Counted from the first letter of the stretch, positions 17,002 to 26,756 are shown. The stretch: DNA of 64,000 nt from Cetobacterium sp. NK01 (GCF_024506395.1 NZ_JANIBO010000001.1:1302001-1366000); one strand, 5' to 3'. The notes: a model not told the origin generated them from the letters alone. Translations and numbers: made by a program.

Positions 17002-18192
17002 ATGGAGATATTAAAAAAGACAAGAGAAAAATATTCAGAAGAGTTTAGATTATCAAAAGAGGATCTGTTTTTTGCAATGCATGAAGCTATGAAAAAAATA
17101 GATGAAAATTCAAAGGTATTTATTGATACATATCCAAGAGCTGCAAGTGTGAATAATATATACCCAGGAACAAAGAATGCAGAGGATTTTGACGACTGGA
17201 CAGTGGGGTTCTGGACAGGAATGTTATGGTTATCTTATGAGGTTACAGAAAATGAAAAATATAGAAAAATAGCTGAGTATCAGTTAAAAGGATATAGAAG
17301 TAGAATTGAGAAGAAACTTCACTTAAATCACCATGATATAGGATTTTTATACTCTCTTTCAGCAGTAGCTCAAGAAAGAGTTACTGGAAGTGAATTAGCT
17401 AAAGAGGTTGGAATAAAGGCTGCAGAGCACTTAATTACAAGATTCCAAGAGAAAGGGCAGTTTATACAAGCTTGGGGAGATTTAGGAAAGCCAGAGGATT
17501 ATAGACTTATTATAGATTGTAATATGAATGTACCTTTACTATTTTGGGCAACGGAGATGACTGGAGATAAAAAGTTTGCTGAAATAGGTGCAAAACATTT
17601 AGCTACAGCTTCAAGTGTTGTTGTGAGAGAGGATTCATCAACTCATCACACTTATTACTTCAATCATGAGACAGGAGAGCCTACAAGAGGAGTTACAGCT
17701 CAAGGGTATTCAGACAACTCTGCTTGGGCAAGAGGTCAAGCTTGGGGAGTTTATGGATTCCCATTGGCTTATGGGTACACAAAGGATAAGAGATACATAG
17801 ATCTTTATAAAAGAGTTACAAACTACTTTATAAACAGTTTACCAGAGGATGACGTATGTTACTGGGATCTAGTGTTTACAGACGGTTCTGGGCAGCCTAG
17901 AGACACATCAGCAGCAGCAATAGCTGTTTGTGGAATACTAGAAATGGATAAATATTTAGATGAGAGTGATCCAGATAAAGAGATCTATTTAAATGCAGCT
18001 CATAAGATGATGAAATCTCTTATGAAAAACTATAGTACAAAAGATTTAGATTATTCTAATGGTCTTTTAACAGATGCTGTATACTCAATTCCTCATGGAT
18101 CTGGAGTTAAAGAGTGTAACATTTGGGGAGATTACTATTATTTAGAGGCTCTAACAAGAATCTTTAAACCAGAGTGGAAGAAATACTGGTAG
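17002..18192 (+). CDS. ugl: GH88 unsaturated glucuronyl hydrolase
   Basis: This 396-residue cytoplasmic enzyme removes the 4,5-unsaturated uronic acid from the non-reducing end of lyase products by hydration of the double bond, releasing amino sugar and the keto-deoxy acid precursor. GH88 signatures are DDWTVGFWTGMLW (64-76), NHHDIGFLY (109-117) and IIDCNMNVPLLFW (170-182); D112 and D172 have the spacing of Asp88 and Asp149 of the Bacillus GL1 enzyme. GYSDNSAWARGQAW is also typical. No signal peptide. It has its own regulon promoter and a terminator downstream. GH105 is a less likely alternative. Confidence 0.93.
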   Translation: MEILKKTREKYSEEFRLSKEDLFFAMHEAMKKIDENSKVFIDTYPRAASVNNIYPGTKNAEDFDDWTVGFWTGMLWLSYEVTENEKYRKIAEYQLKGYRSRIEKKLHLNHHDIGFLYSLSAVAQERVTGSELAKEVGIKAAEHLITRFQEKGQFIQAWGDLGKPEDYRLIIDCNMNVPLLFWATEMTGDKKFAEIGAKHLATASSVVVREDSSTHHTYYFNHETGEPTRGVTAQGYSDNSAWARGQAWGVYGFPLAYGYTKDKRYIDLYKRVTNYFINSLPEDDVCYWDLVFTDGSGQPRDTSAAAIAVCGILEMDKYLDESDPDKEIYLNAAHKMMKSLMKNYSTKDLDYSNGLLTDAVYSIPHGSGVKECNIWGDYYYLEALTRIFKPEWKKYW

Positions 18193-18194
18193 AA

Positions 18195-18226
18195 TAAAAA
18201 AAGCAGAGTTATAACTCTGCTTTTTT
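18195..18226. terminator. Bidirectional intrinsic terminator
   Basis: AAAAAGCAGAGTT / AACTCTGCTTTTTT stem lies between the convergent GH88 and LUD genes. Confidence 0.85.
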
Positions 18227-18242
18227 ATTTGTAAATATAGTT

Positions 18243-18788
18243 TTAAAAACCGATTATCTCTGGAACTACAATAACTGTATATTTATTAGGAAATTTTCTT
18301 CCGTGATGAACTATGCTGAAACTATCATTTGTTTCATTGAAATAGTTTCTTAAAGTTAAAATATCTTTTGATTTTTTATCGATTTCAGATAGATTTTTTA
18401 TAATTTTATTTACTCCAACAATGACAAATATCTTATTTGGACCAAAGGTAGCTGCACAGCTAGCAAAATCATCTAAAAAGATTAACTCTCCATTTTCAGT
18501 TATAAAATCACACTCTACAATAAAATTATCAGCTAAAATAGCTTGGCGCTCTTTTTTATAATCGAATACTTTACACCCTTTTTTACCAATAGGAAGAAGA
18601 AGGTCTAAGGAGTTTAAAAAAGGAGACTGATCAAGAACTACTGAATCTGAAGAAGAGATTTTAGAGATTAAAAACTCTTTTACTCTTTCTAGATTTTCTA
18701 AAAGAATAGCGTCATACTCTTTAGAAAGTAGTGTTTGTGTGATATTTTCAGCTTTAATTTTATAAAACCATTTCATATTTTGATCCAT
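18243..18788 (-). CDS. LUD-domain (LutC/DUF162-like) protein, short
   Basis: This 181-residue cytoplasmic protein has the LUD fold family features (SDSVVLDQSPFLNSLDLLLPIG, then FITENGELIFLDDFASCAATFGP, then KIFVIVGVNKI; quoted as separate pieces). LUD proteins occur with iron-sulfur lactate oxidation systems (LutABC), but many solo copies have no known function. Its start overlaps the stop of the upstream LUD gene by one base (TAATG), so they are translationally coupled. Together they form the end of the porin-PL8 operon. No LutA or LutB partner is present, so a lactate role is doubtful. Confidence 0.75.
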   Translation of the reverse strand: MDQNMKWFYKIKAENITQTLLSKEYDAILLENLERVKEFLISKISSSDSVVLDQSPFLNSLDLLLPIGKKGCKVFDYKKERQAILADNFIVECDFITENGELIFLDDFASCAATFGPNKIFVIVGVNKIIKNLSEIDKKSKDILTLRNYFNETNDSFSIVHHGRKFPNKYTVIVVPEIIGF

Positions 18789-19429
18789 TAGTATCCCACC
18801 TCTTCATTTATAATTATAACGGTTATAGGTTTACCCACTCTTTTACCAGATTTTATTATAGATGTAAAGTTACAGATTCGTTGTTTAGTCTGACAATCTT
18901 CGCAAGTTCCAGAGATATTGCAAGGGGTTTTATGATTGATTCTTTTAGAATTTAAAGGTCCTGCAAACTCTCTTATTCGAGCCATTCCATCTTGCCAAGT
19001 GCTCACTAGTTTATTTATTCCGCAAACGACAATAACGTTTTCAGGCCCCCAAAGTAGACTAGCCACTCTATTACCACCAGAATCAGTTTGTATAAGCTCA
19101 CCATTTTCACTAATAGCATTTGTACTAGTTAGAAAATAATCTGCTAAAAGGCCCTCTCTCATACACTGGAGAGTTGTGGGCCAATCAGGTTGATTGTATC
19201 TATCGAAAAGTTGATATCCTCCATCTCTGAAGGTATCTATAACGTCTAGCTCATTGATTGTTACAGAGCCTCCAAGAGCGATAGATGAGTGTATAGGTAT
19301 TAAATTTAATACGATCTCTCTGGCATCCTTTACACTATCTGCATATATAGGAATGTAGTCATTTTTAGAAAGGGTATCCATTAGAGTTAGGATTTTATTT
19401 TTATTTAAAGTTTTTTTTGATGTATCCAT
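18788..19429 (-). CDS. LUD-domain (DUF162) protein with cysteine motif
   Basis: This 213-residue protein is a typical DUF162/LUD family member: ALGGSVTINELDVIDTFRDG near residue 50, then TSTNAISENGELIQTD, NRVASLLWGPENVIVVCG, and the C-terminal C-x5-C-x2-C-x6-C motif (CNISGTCEDCQTKQRICN) that could bind a metal or cluster. It is co-transcribed with the upstream PL8 gene (2-bp gap) and coupled to the second LUD gene. Pairing LUD proteins with a glycosaminoglycan lyase is unusual. The reaction is unknown; dehydrogenation or sensing of a hydroxy acid is possible but is inference. Confidence 0.8.
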   Translation of the reverse strand: MDTSKKTLNKNKILTLMDTLSKNDYIPIYADSVKDAREIVLNLIPIHSSIALGGSVTINELDVIDTFRDGGYQLFDRYNQPDWPTTLQCMREGLLADYFLTSTNAISENGELIQTDSGGNRVASLLWGPENVIVVCGINKLVSTWQDGMARIREFAGPLNSKRINHKTPCNISGTCEDCQTKQRICNFTSIIKSGKRVGKPITVIIINEEVGY

Positions 19430-19431
19430 TA

Positions 19432-21687
19432 TTAGTTCTCCTTAGATATTAGAGTAAAGTTTTCAGTAGCTCCATTTTTTAGATTAGAAATAGTTATAGT
19501 AGTAGAATCTTTAGTAGTATCTAATTTTATATTAGTATTAATATTTTCTAAAGTGTATATTCCTTTGATAGTGAAAACAACTTTAGAGTTTTTATGTGTT
19601 GGATCACTAACTGACATGAACATTTTATTTTTATCCCTTATAGCTAATATTGATGCAGGAGTTTTACTAGTGAAAATACCAACTTCGTCATTAGATTCTT
19701 GCCAAAAGTTTATAGCGGTAATGTTTTTAAAATTTATTCCATGAGCAAAGCTATCTTGTCTTAAAACTTTAATATCATTAATAGGGAAATTTTCTACATT
19801 TGTTAAATTATTCTCAGGAATTATAGCGTAGATATAGCTTTTTTCCTTAGGATTATTTCCGTGGTTGATGTATGATTTAACAAAGTTTTTAGAAAGTTCA
19901 GTGTTATCTTTATCCCAATTACCAACTCTTCTTTCTGTTGTTGTAACAAGAGCATTATCATCTAAGATGATAAATCCAGTGTAAAGATTTGAAATTGGAT
20001 TTTTTAGAATTAGTCTATCTTTTGTAATTTTTTCAATTTCATCTTTAGTGTTGATAGATCTATTTTCAACAGTTGTGTGAACCTCTCCATCTTCACTTGC
20101 GATATTAGATCCCATAGCAACAGTGAATTCAGGAGTAATAAACCATGATTTTTTAGCTGTTGTAAGATCGTTCCAAGAGGAAAAATCCATTCCAATAATA
20201 GAGTTAATATTATCAGTAGTTCCACCGACAAAATCTTTCTGAACCATAGTTTTAGCGTGTCTTCTTTCACCAACACTATTTTCTCTATGAGTTATACTTT
20301 CAGTTGTACCAGGTAGGTGATATGGGTCTACTAAAGGCCAATATTCAGAGTACTCAGTTAAATTAGGAGTATAGATATAGTACATCCCATCAGCAGCGTG
20401 CCACCCTTTTGTATTTTCTTCTAAGATACTTTCAAAATTTCCAACTCTAGAAGAGTGTAAGCTTAAAACAATAGAATAATTAGGAGTTCTATTAACAACT
20501 CTATCCATATTTCCAAATATTTTAACTCCTGAAGGAGTGTTTGTTTTTATATTTTTGTCTTTTAATATATTTTCAACAACTCTTTTTTCTACAGGATTTT
20601 TGATTCTGCTTAAAATAACTCCTTTATCTCCTGTTTCTATGTTTCTTTTAACAATCTCTTGTAATTGAGTTTTATACTTTTCAGGAGCTCCTTGTGAGAT
20701 CATAGCGATAGCAACAAGATTGCTAACACCTCTAGTTAAGTCACTAGAGTTTTTTCTAGTTACAGCTCGTCCACTTATTGAGTCTGATACTCTTCCGTTG
20801 AAGAAAAGAGGATTATATCCAATTATTAAAGAGTCGTAAATATTATTAAATCTAGGATCTTTAATCTCTAAATTTGTACCAGCAATTAAGTTTTGGATAG
20901 TTCCTAGACCGCTTAATAAAACCTCTCCATAAGTTCCTCCGTAAGGTATACTACTATGCTGAATAAAAGAACCATCTTTATAAAAACCATCTCCAGAAGT
21001 TACGTATTCAGCAACTTCACCAAGATTATTTAAAGCGTTTAGAACTTCATCTTTATTTTGAGTTAAGATACCTCTCATAAAAACAATGTAACAGGTATCA
21101 ATTCTATTTCCACCAGTGGATAATCTTTTATTAGGTGATGTAGAAGTTTTAGCTCCTTCGCTATATCCAGACCATTCAGCGTAAGGTTGGAAATATTTGC
21201 TGCCATTTAAAAATGTTTGAACTTGTTCTTTAGAAAGATCTGGATACATATAGGCAACAATACGATTTAGTTCTTTAGGAATTCCAATCTCCCATTGCCA
21301 CCAGTTACCTAATTCAGGTAGGTTCTCTCTATAAGCATTTTCTCTTAACCAGTTTAAAGAGTTAATAATTGTATTTTTAACCTCTTTATTGTGATATAGT
21401 GATGAGTTTTTATCAGTATAGGCTTTAATTATGTCTGTTAAATTTCTATAAGTAGATAAAATGTGAGGCCCATTTTTCATATCAGAAAACTGTTCCCAAA
21501 GAAAAACTCTATCAGGATTAGTGTTTAAAGTATCTAAAAGCTTTTTAGCTTTTTCATCGTTACTATTGTTGTTTGTAAGTTCTGTAAAACGCTCTCTGAT
21601 AACAGAGTATGTATCGGTAGAAGAGGAGTTTCCAAAGGAAACCCCTCCTAAAAATATCAGTAAAAAAGATAAGAAAATTTTTTTCAT
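19432..21687 (-). CDS. Exported PL8 polysaccharide lyase (hyaluronate/chondroitin lyase)
   Basis: This 751-residue enzyme depolymerises hyaluronan or chondroitin by beta-elimination outside the cytoplasm. A signal peptide spans about 1-20 (lysines, hydrophobic stretch, GNSS). The alpha/alpha toroid holds NWWQWEIGIP (128-137). N194 (STGGN), H244 (GSFIQH) and Y253 (YGGTYG) have exactly the 50 and 9 residue spacing of pneumococcal Asn349, His399 and Tyr408. The beta-sandwich C-terminal half has GWHAADGMYYIY and LPGTT. No LPXTG or long C-terminal anchor is present, so a periplasmic or released enzyme is likely. It follows the beta-barrel gene by 8 bp in one operon. Confidence 0.92.
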   Translation of the reverse strand: MKKIFLSFLLIFLGGVSFGNSSSTDTYSVIRERFTELTNNNSNDEKAKKLLDTLNTNPDRVFLWEQFSDMKNGPHILSTYRNLTDIIKAYTDKNSSLYHNKEVKNTIINSLNWLRENAYRENLPELGNWWQWEIGIPKELNRIVAYMYPDLSKEQVQTFLNGSKYFQPYAEWSGYSEGAKTSTSPNKRLSTGGNRIDTCYIVFMRGILTQNKDEVLNALNNLGEVAEYVTSGDGFYKDGSFIQHSSIPYGGTYGEVLLSGLGTIQNLIAGTNLEIKDPRFNNIYDSLIIGYNPLFFNGRVSDSISGRAVTRKNSSDLTRGVSNLVAIAMISQGAPEKYKTQLQEIVKRNIETGDKGVILSRIKNPVEKRVVENILKDKNIKTNTPSGVKIFGNMDRVVNRTPNYSIVLSLHSSRVGNFESILEENTKGWHAADGMYYIYTPNLTEYSEYWPLVDPYHLPGTTESITHRENSVGERRHAKTMVQKDFVGGTTDNINSIIGMDFSSWNDLTTAKKSWFITPEFTVAMGSNIASEDGEVHTTVENRSINTKDEIEKITKDRLILKNPISNLYTGFIILDDNALVTTTERRVGNWDKDNTELSKNFVKSYINHGNNPKEKSYIYAIIPENNLTNVENFPINDIKVLRQDSFAHGINFKNITAINFWQESNDEVGIFTSKTPASILAIRDKNKMFMSVSDPTHKNSKVVFTIKGIYTLENINTNIKLDTTKDSTTITISNLKNGATENFTLISKEN

Positions 21688-21695
21688 AAAACCTC

Positions 21696-23594
21696 CTAAA
21701 TATCAAGTATATAAATAAATCCAACTTTTCCTAGAACTCTACTTATTCTAGAAACTGATTTATCTGAATCTTTTGTTCTTTTGAAACTATTTAATGCAAC
21801 TTCGGCATAAGTTGAGAAGTAATCAGTAACTTTATAACCCATAGTAGCAGTATATCTTGTTTCTTCGTTGTATTGAGCTACAATTCCCTGTCTATTTTCA
21901 ACTCTTTCACCATTAGTTAAAGAGAATCTTCCTTGTAACTGTAGGAATGATCCATCTACGAAGTTGTATCTGATAACAGGTCTAAATTGAGTACTGTGAG
22001 CAGTTTTGCTATTATTTCCCATATATTTTTTATCTAGTCTGTAGATATTAGAAGTTAAAATTAGATTTTTGTTAATGATAAATCTAAATCCGTATATATT
22101 TTCAGCCCAATAGTTATGAGTGAATGGATAGCTATCTCTAGAATCGCTAATTTCATCCATAGCAAGTAGAGTTGAACCAAGGAAAGCAACATTTTTGTTT
22201 ATTGTATAGTTAATTGCAGGAGCTATTCTGTATGAGTCAGTTGTGTTTCTCCAATGAGTTCCTTTAGAATCAGTTTGTTTTCTAACTTGATTTCTCCAAC
22301 CAATGTAACCATGAATTTTTAAATTATCAGTAACTTGAAGACCTTTCCAGTTGATCTGTGGATTGATTCTTCTATTTGTATCTTTCCCCTCTTTTTCTTT
22401 TCTTCCTCCAAACCAGTCCTCTGTTTTATAGAAAGTATCCATTAAATAAACAAAGTCTCCTTTTTTGTCGTTAACACTTAAAATTAATCTAGGAGAGAAT
22501 GATGTAGAACCAGCAGTTCCAGTGGTATTGTCGTCATAATCCTCTGATTCTAGCATGAAGTTAGAAGAAACTCTAAAACGCTTTTCTTTATCAAGGGTAT
22601 TGAAGTAGTCAAATCCTTCTAGCATAGGTTTATCTAAAGAGTAAGTGAAGTTAGCTCCATATAAATCAGCGTCATAATCCTTTGCTAAAAGTTTGTTATA
22701 GCTAGCTCCAATATCTAAATTTTCAGTTAGATTAATATCAGCATTTACTCCAATATTAACAATGTCATCTTTATCTAAAGCATCAACCTTTGTTCTAACG
22801 CCATTGTTCCATAAAACTTTTTTATCCTTTATATTTCCCATCTCTTTTTCGTAGCTTGTTGAAAGCTTAAGAGAAACCTCTTTGTTTTGTAAAAGGAAAG
22901 ATTTTTCTCCAGAAATACCTACAGTAGGTCTAACTGAGTCATAATATTCTGTGTTGTTTTTTGTATTGTACGTACCGTTGCTATATGTACCATGGAATAT
23001 TTTAGCCCAATCTATTCCTCCGTTTAAATAAAGATTTAAGAATTCATTTGGAATAGGGTAACTTAAATGACTTCCAAAAGATAAACTCATAGATGGTGAA
23101 GTAGAAGAGTTATTCTCTATGTGCACTGAATCATGAGAGTGATTGTAAGACAAAATAGATGATAGAGCTATTTTATTTGAAAACTCATAAAAATGATATC
23201 CACCAGCGAAAAATATATCTCTATTAATTCTAATAGGTTGATCAAATTTTATTTTATTATCACCGCCTCCAATAAAAAATGCTATTTTTTCATTTGGACT
23301 TAATCTTTTTTGGAAAGTAGCTAGGTAAAGATTTGAATTTCCACTTCCATCTAAATCTCCTTTGTAGTTATCAGAAACATGTAAGTAATCAACTGAATTG
23401 ATATATCTATCTTTTTCCCAAGTTGTTGGGTCGTTTTGTAAAGATGAACGAATAAATCTTCTGATATTATAGTTTTCTTCTAAGTTAGTTTCAGGAAGAT
23501 GAGCGATACTTTTCCCTAAGTTTTCGCTTCCTTGTGATATTGTTCCAATTAGAAGTGTTAATAAAATAAAATTAGTAAAATAAAATTTTCTCAT
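21696..23594 (-). CDS. Outer-membrane beta-barrel, probable glycosaminoglycan oligosaccharide porin
   Basis: This 632-residue protein starts with a signal peptide (about 1-21, ending near ISQG) and then consists almost entirely of alternating amphipathic strands rich in Tyr, Asn and Gly, finishing VGFIYILDI. There is no TonB box or plug domain, so it is not a SusC-type receptor. It is first in an operon with the exported PL8 lyase, which makes an oligosaccharide channel the simplest role (compare KdgM-type porins, though it is about three times longer). I cannot place it in a named family. Expression is from a shared-motif promoter at 23643-23698. Confidence 0.7.
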   Translation of the reverse strand: MRKFYFTNFILLTLLIGTISQGSENLGKSIAHLPETNLEENYNIRRFIRSSLQNDPTTWEKDRYINSVDYLHVSDNYKGDLDGSGNSNLYLATFQKRLSPNEKIAFFIGGGDNKIKFDQPIRINRDIFFAGGYHFYEFSNKIALSSILSYNHSHDSVHIENNSSTSPSMSLSFGSHLSYPIPNEFLNLYLNGGIDWAKIFHGTYSNGTYNTKNNTEYYDSVRPTVGISGEKSFLLQNKEVSLKLSTSYEKEMGNIKDKKVLWNNGVRTKVDALDKDDIVNIGVNADINLTENLDIGASYNKLLAKDYDADLYGANFTYSLDKPMLEGFDYFNTLDKEKRFRVSSNFMLESEDYDDNTTGTAGSTSFSPRLILSVNDKKGDFVYLMDTFYKTEDWFGGRKEKEGKDTNRRINPQINWKGLQVTDNLKIHGYIGWRNQVRKQTDSKGTHWRNTTDSYRIAPAINYTINKNVAFLGSTLLAMDEISDSRDSYPFTHNYWAENIYGFRFIINKNLILTSNIYRLDKKYMGNNSKTAHSTQFRPVIRYNFVDGSFLQLQGRFSLTNGERVENRQGIVAQYNEETRYTATMGYKVTDYFSTYAEVALNSFKRTKDSDKSVSRISRVLGKVGFIYILDI

Positions 23595-23642
23595 AAAATA
23601 TACTCTCCCGTTTAATATACTTTTGAAACTAGTTCAATTGCC

Positions 23643-23698
23643 ATATTACATTTAAAAAAACAGCATGTAAATATTCTGTTTTTTATGTTCTTTTTTCT
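23643..23698 (-). promoter_or_regulatory. GAG-regulon promoter of the porin-PL8-LUD operon
   Basis: Minus strand: an AGAAAAA box (23698-23692) begins 27 bp before TTTACA (23671-23666); the 17-bp spacer leads to TAATAT (23648-23643). The core AAAACAGAATATTTACA matches the other promoters of the locus. Confidence 0.7.
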
Positions 23699-23762
23699 TT
23701 GTATATTATTTTAAACAGAACGTTTTTAAATATATGTTTTTTTATTTATATGAGTTGAGCAA

Positions 23763-23803
23763 GAAAACGGAATATTGCTAACAATAGCTCAATAAAATAT
23801 ACT
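23763..23803 (+). promoter_or_regulatory. GAG-regulon promoter of the sulfatase-ABC operon
   Basis: GAAAACGGAATATTGCTA (23763-23780) contains the -35 TTGCTA; TATACT (23798-23803) follows after 17 bp. The first 12 bases are nearly the same as at 12943. Confidence 0.6.
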
Positions 23804-23830
23804 CATATAAAATTAGGAGGTGTTTTTTTA

Positions 23831-25204
23831 GTGAAGAAAAACTTGATTTTTATAACAACAGATCACCAAAGAGGGGACACCATAGGAATGGTGCAAAATG
23901 GGAAAGAGGTAACTCCCAATCTAAATAGATTAGCACAAGAGGGATTTGACTTTAAAAGAGCCTATACAACATGTCCTCTGTGTGTTCCAGCGAGAACAGC
24001 TCTAGCAACAGGTAGATTTCCAACTAAAAACAATGTGGTAATAAATGATTTGAAAAATATACCTGAGATTACAAGAGACTCTAAAACAATACATGAATAT
24101 CTATTTGAAAATGGATATAACGTAAGTCATTTTGGAATGCAACATATAACTTTAAAACCAGCTTTAGAGGATAGAGTTAAGTTTACAAAGTTTTTAACAG
24201 ATGATGACTATGAGAAAATATGTAAAAAAGAGAATATTCCACTGTTTGGAGTCGTTGAAGATAGAGTTAAGGTAAGTGAACGACATGGAAATATCTACGA
24301 GGATAGAGAGTACACAGGATCAAGAGTTTCGATTTTTGAAAAAGAGGAGAGTTTATTTAGAGATAGATTTTATCTAGATAACGCTCTTAAATATTTAGAT
24401 AAAGAGAGTTTTGAAAGACCAATGGGAATGTTTGTAAATATTTGGGCTCCACATCCACCTTTTAGAGTTTTAAAGGAACTTATGGATAGGTTTCCAGATC
24501 CAGAACTTCCTGAAAATATAAATAAAGCATGTGAAGGAGAGCCTTCTAAAAGAAGAGAGGGAATAGCTGCCCAACTTGCTGAAGAGAAGAGTTTAGATCA
24601 CTGGAAAGAGGTATGGAGAGCATATCTAGGTCTAACAAACTATGCAGATGAATTAATAGGAGAGTTAATTGAAAAATTAAAAGAGAAGGGACAGTATGAA
24701 AATACAATGTTTGTATTTACTGCAGATCATGGAGATCACCTAGGGCAACATAAGATGTTCCAAAAGATGGAGATGTATGAGCAGAGTATAAATGTTCCTT
24801 TAATAATAAAAGAGCCGGGAAAAAAGGCTAAGAAAATTGAAACAGTAGTAAGTCACTTAGATATACTGCCAACTATACTAGAAAGTTTAAATATAGAAAG
24901 CGATGAAGAGTTTGTAGGAGAGAACATATTAAATCCTAATGTACAAAATAAATCTAGATATGCTTATAGTCAATATTCAGGAAATCAAGTTGCCATTGGA
25001 GATATAAGAAGATCTATTGTCAGTGAAGATTTTAAATATATATATGATCCAAGGGATGTAGAGGAGCTATTTAACTTAAAAAAAGATCCTTTAGAGATGC
25101 AAAATGTTGAGGATAAAGTGGAGTATAAAGATGTAAAAAAAGATTTAAAAGATCAGCTGTCTTTATTTTTAAAAGAACAGAATGATTGGATAAATATTAT
25201 ATAA
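23831..25204 (+). CDS. Cytoplasmic Cys-type sulfatase
   Basis: This 457-residue alkaline-phosphatase-superfamily sulfatase should remove sulfate esters from imported glycosaminoglycan sugars. The formylglycine site is C51 in CVPAR, followed by TALATG; metal-binding TTDHQRGD (9-16) and the later FTADHGDHLGQH complete the site. A cysteine (not serine) core can be matured by an anaerobic sulfatase-maturing enzyme, none of which is in this window. No signal peptide, so it acts in the cytoplasm. The start is GTG with AGGAGG upstream. It begins an operon with a solute-binding protein; position specificity (4-O, 6-O or 2-O) cannot be told. Confidence 0.9.
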   Translation: MKKNLIFITTDHQRGDTIGMVQNGKEVTPNLNRLAQEGFDFKRAYTTCPLCVPARTALATGRFPTKNNVVINDLKNIPEITRDSKTIHEYLFENGYNVSHFGMQHITLKPALEDRVKFTKFLTDDDYEKICKKENIPLFGVVEDRVKVSERHGNIYEDREYTGSRVSIFEKEESLFRDRFYLDNALKYLDKESFERPMGMFVNIWAPHPPFRVLKELMDRFPDPELPENINKACEGEPSKRREGIAAQLAEEKSLDHWKEVWRAYLGLTNYADELIGELIEKLKEKGQYENTMFVFTADHGDHLGQHKMFQKMEMYEQSINVPLIIKEPGKKAKKIETVVSHLDILPTILESLNIESDEEFVGENILNPNVQNKSRYAYSQYSGNQVAIGDIRRSIVSEDFKYIYDPRDVEELFNLKKDPLEMQNVEDKVEYKDVKKDLKDQLSLFLKEQNDWINII

Positions 25205-25217
25205 ATTGGAGGGAGTT

Positions 25218-26756
25218 ATGAATAAGAAAATCGGTTTACTACTATTAGTTGGGGCACTTTTACAAAATGGAGTTTTTGCAAATGAGCATAAAATCTCTGA
25301 AAAACCATTGGAATTAAGCATTTTAGCTATTCAGAATGGAAAAACATATGATGAGAACTGGACAGTTTTCCAAGAGGCTTTTAAAGATACAAATGTAAAA
25401 CTAAAAAGTTATAGTTCAAAAAATTTAACAGATGAGATACAAGCGTTTAACCTAGCAGTTTCATCAGGAAATCTTCCAGATATTATATCTTTAGCATATC
25501 CTGAAAAATTAGAAAGTTTAGGTATGGATGGGGGAATTGTATCTTTAAATGAGTTGATAGATAAGCATGCACCAAACATAAAAGCATTCTTTGAAAAATA
25601 TCCAAGATATAAGATGGATGCTGTAGCCGCTGATGGAAACATCTATTTTATACCAGATTATTATGATTGGTATAACATGAAGGCAGCTCAAGGTCTATTC
25701 ATAAGAAAAGATTGGTTAAATAAATTAGGTTTAAAAACGCCTCAAACAATGGATGAACTTTATGAAGTTATGGTAGCTTTTAAAACAAAGGATCCAAATG
25801 GAAATGGAAAAGCAGATGAAATTCCATATTTTGAAAGATCAGTGGAGTTTGCAGATAAAGAGTTAGTAGGTCTTTTTGGAGCAGAGATTGGATTTTTTGT
25901 AGATGAAAATGGAAAAGTGAAGTTTGGACCAGCAACAGAAAGATATAAAGAAGCTATGCCTCAGGTTGTAAAATGGTATAAAGAGGGATTGATAGATCCT
26001 GAGATATTCACTAGAGGTTTCCAAGCAAGAGATTATATGCTAAGAAATGATTTAGGAGGAGTTACTTTTGACTGGTTTGCAAGTACAGCATCATATAATG
26101 AAGATAAAGAACTAAAGGATAAGGTAAAAGATTTTGAGTTTGTTGCAATAGCACCACCTCAATATAAAGGTAAGAGTTATGCACCAGATGCTAGAACAAC
26201 TTACTTAGGAGGTTGGGGAATAAGCGCAACTTGTAAAGATCCTGTTGCAGCAATAAAATACTTTGATTATTGGTTCTCTCAAAAAGGATATGAGTTATCT
26301 AACTGGGGTGTAGAAAATGATACTTTTGTAAAAGACGAAAATGGTAAAAAGAAATTTACAGATACAGTTATGAAAGCCGATGGAAAGACACCTTTACAAG
26401 TTTTAAGAGATAAGGGAATCCAATTTAGAATAGGAGCATTACAAGATTATGAGTATGAGAAGGCTTGGGGAAATCCAAAAGCTTCAGAATGGGCAGAGAT
26501 GTATATGAAAAATGGATATATAGTAGATCCTATGCCAACGCTAAAATATACAAAAGAGGAAAATAGAAAAATACAAAAGATAAATTCTCAACTTGATATG
26601 GCTGTAAAAGAGATGAATCAAAAATGGATTTTAGGAGCTGTAGATTTTAATAAGACATATGACGAATTTATAAAGAGATTAAATGAGATTGGTCTAAAAG
26701 AGGCGATAGAGATAAATCAGAAGGCATATGATAGATTCATTAATTCTAGCAACTAA
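25218..26756 (+). CDS. ABC importer solute-binding protein (LplA-like), soluble form
   Basis: This 512-residue protein binds oligosaccharides in the periplasm for the permease pair encoded just downstream. It has a signal peptide ending near NGVFANE and no lipobox cysteine, so it is probably free. Family traits are DIISLAYPEKLESLG, LNELIDKHAPNIKAF and DPNGNGKADEIPYF (a Ca-loop-like segment). It resembles the lipoprotein at 30449 through most of its length (shared GGMTLDWF/GGVTFDWF, YMLRN, KWILG motifs). The start ATG at 25218 follows GGAGGGAG; the region between it and the sulfatase stop is only the ribosome site. Confidence 0.9.
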   Translation: MNKKIGLLLLVGALLQNGVFANEHKISEKPLELSILAIQNGKTYDENWTVFQEAFKDTNVKLKSYSSKNLTDEIQAFNLAVSSGNLPDIISLAYPEKLESLGMDGGIVSLNELIDKHAPNIKAFFEKYPRYKMDAVAADGNIYFIPDYYDWYNMKAAQGLFIRKDWLNKLGLKTPQTMDELYEVMVAFKTKDPNGNGKADEIPYFERSVEFADKELVGLFGAEIGFFVDENGKVKFGPATERYKEAMPQVVKWYKEGLIDPEIFTRGFQARDYMLRNDLGGVTFDWFASTASYNEDKELKDKVKDFEFVAIAPPQYKGKSYAPDARTTYLGGWGISATCKDPVAAIKYFDYWFSQKGYELSNWGVENDTFVKDENGKKKFTDTVMKADGKTPLQVLRDKGIQFRIGALQDYEYEKAWGNPKASEWAEMYMKNGYIVDPMPTLKYTKEENRKIQKINSQLDMAVKEMNQKWILGAVDFNKTYDEFIKRLNEIGLKEAIEINQKAYDRFINSSN

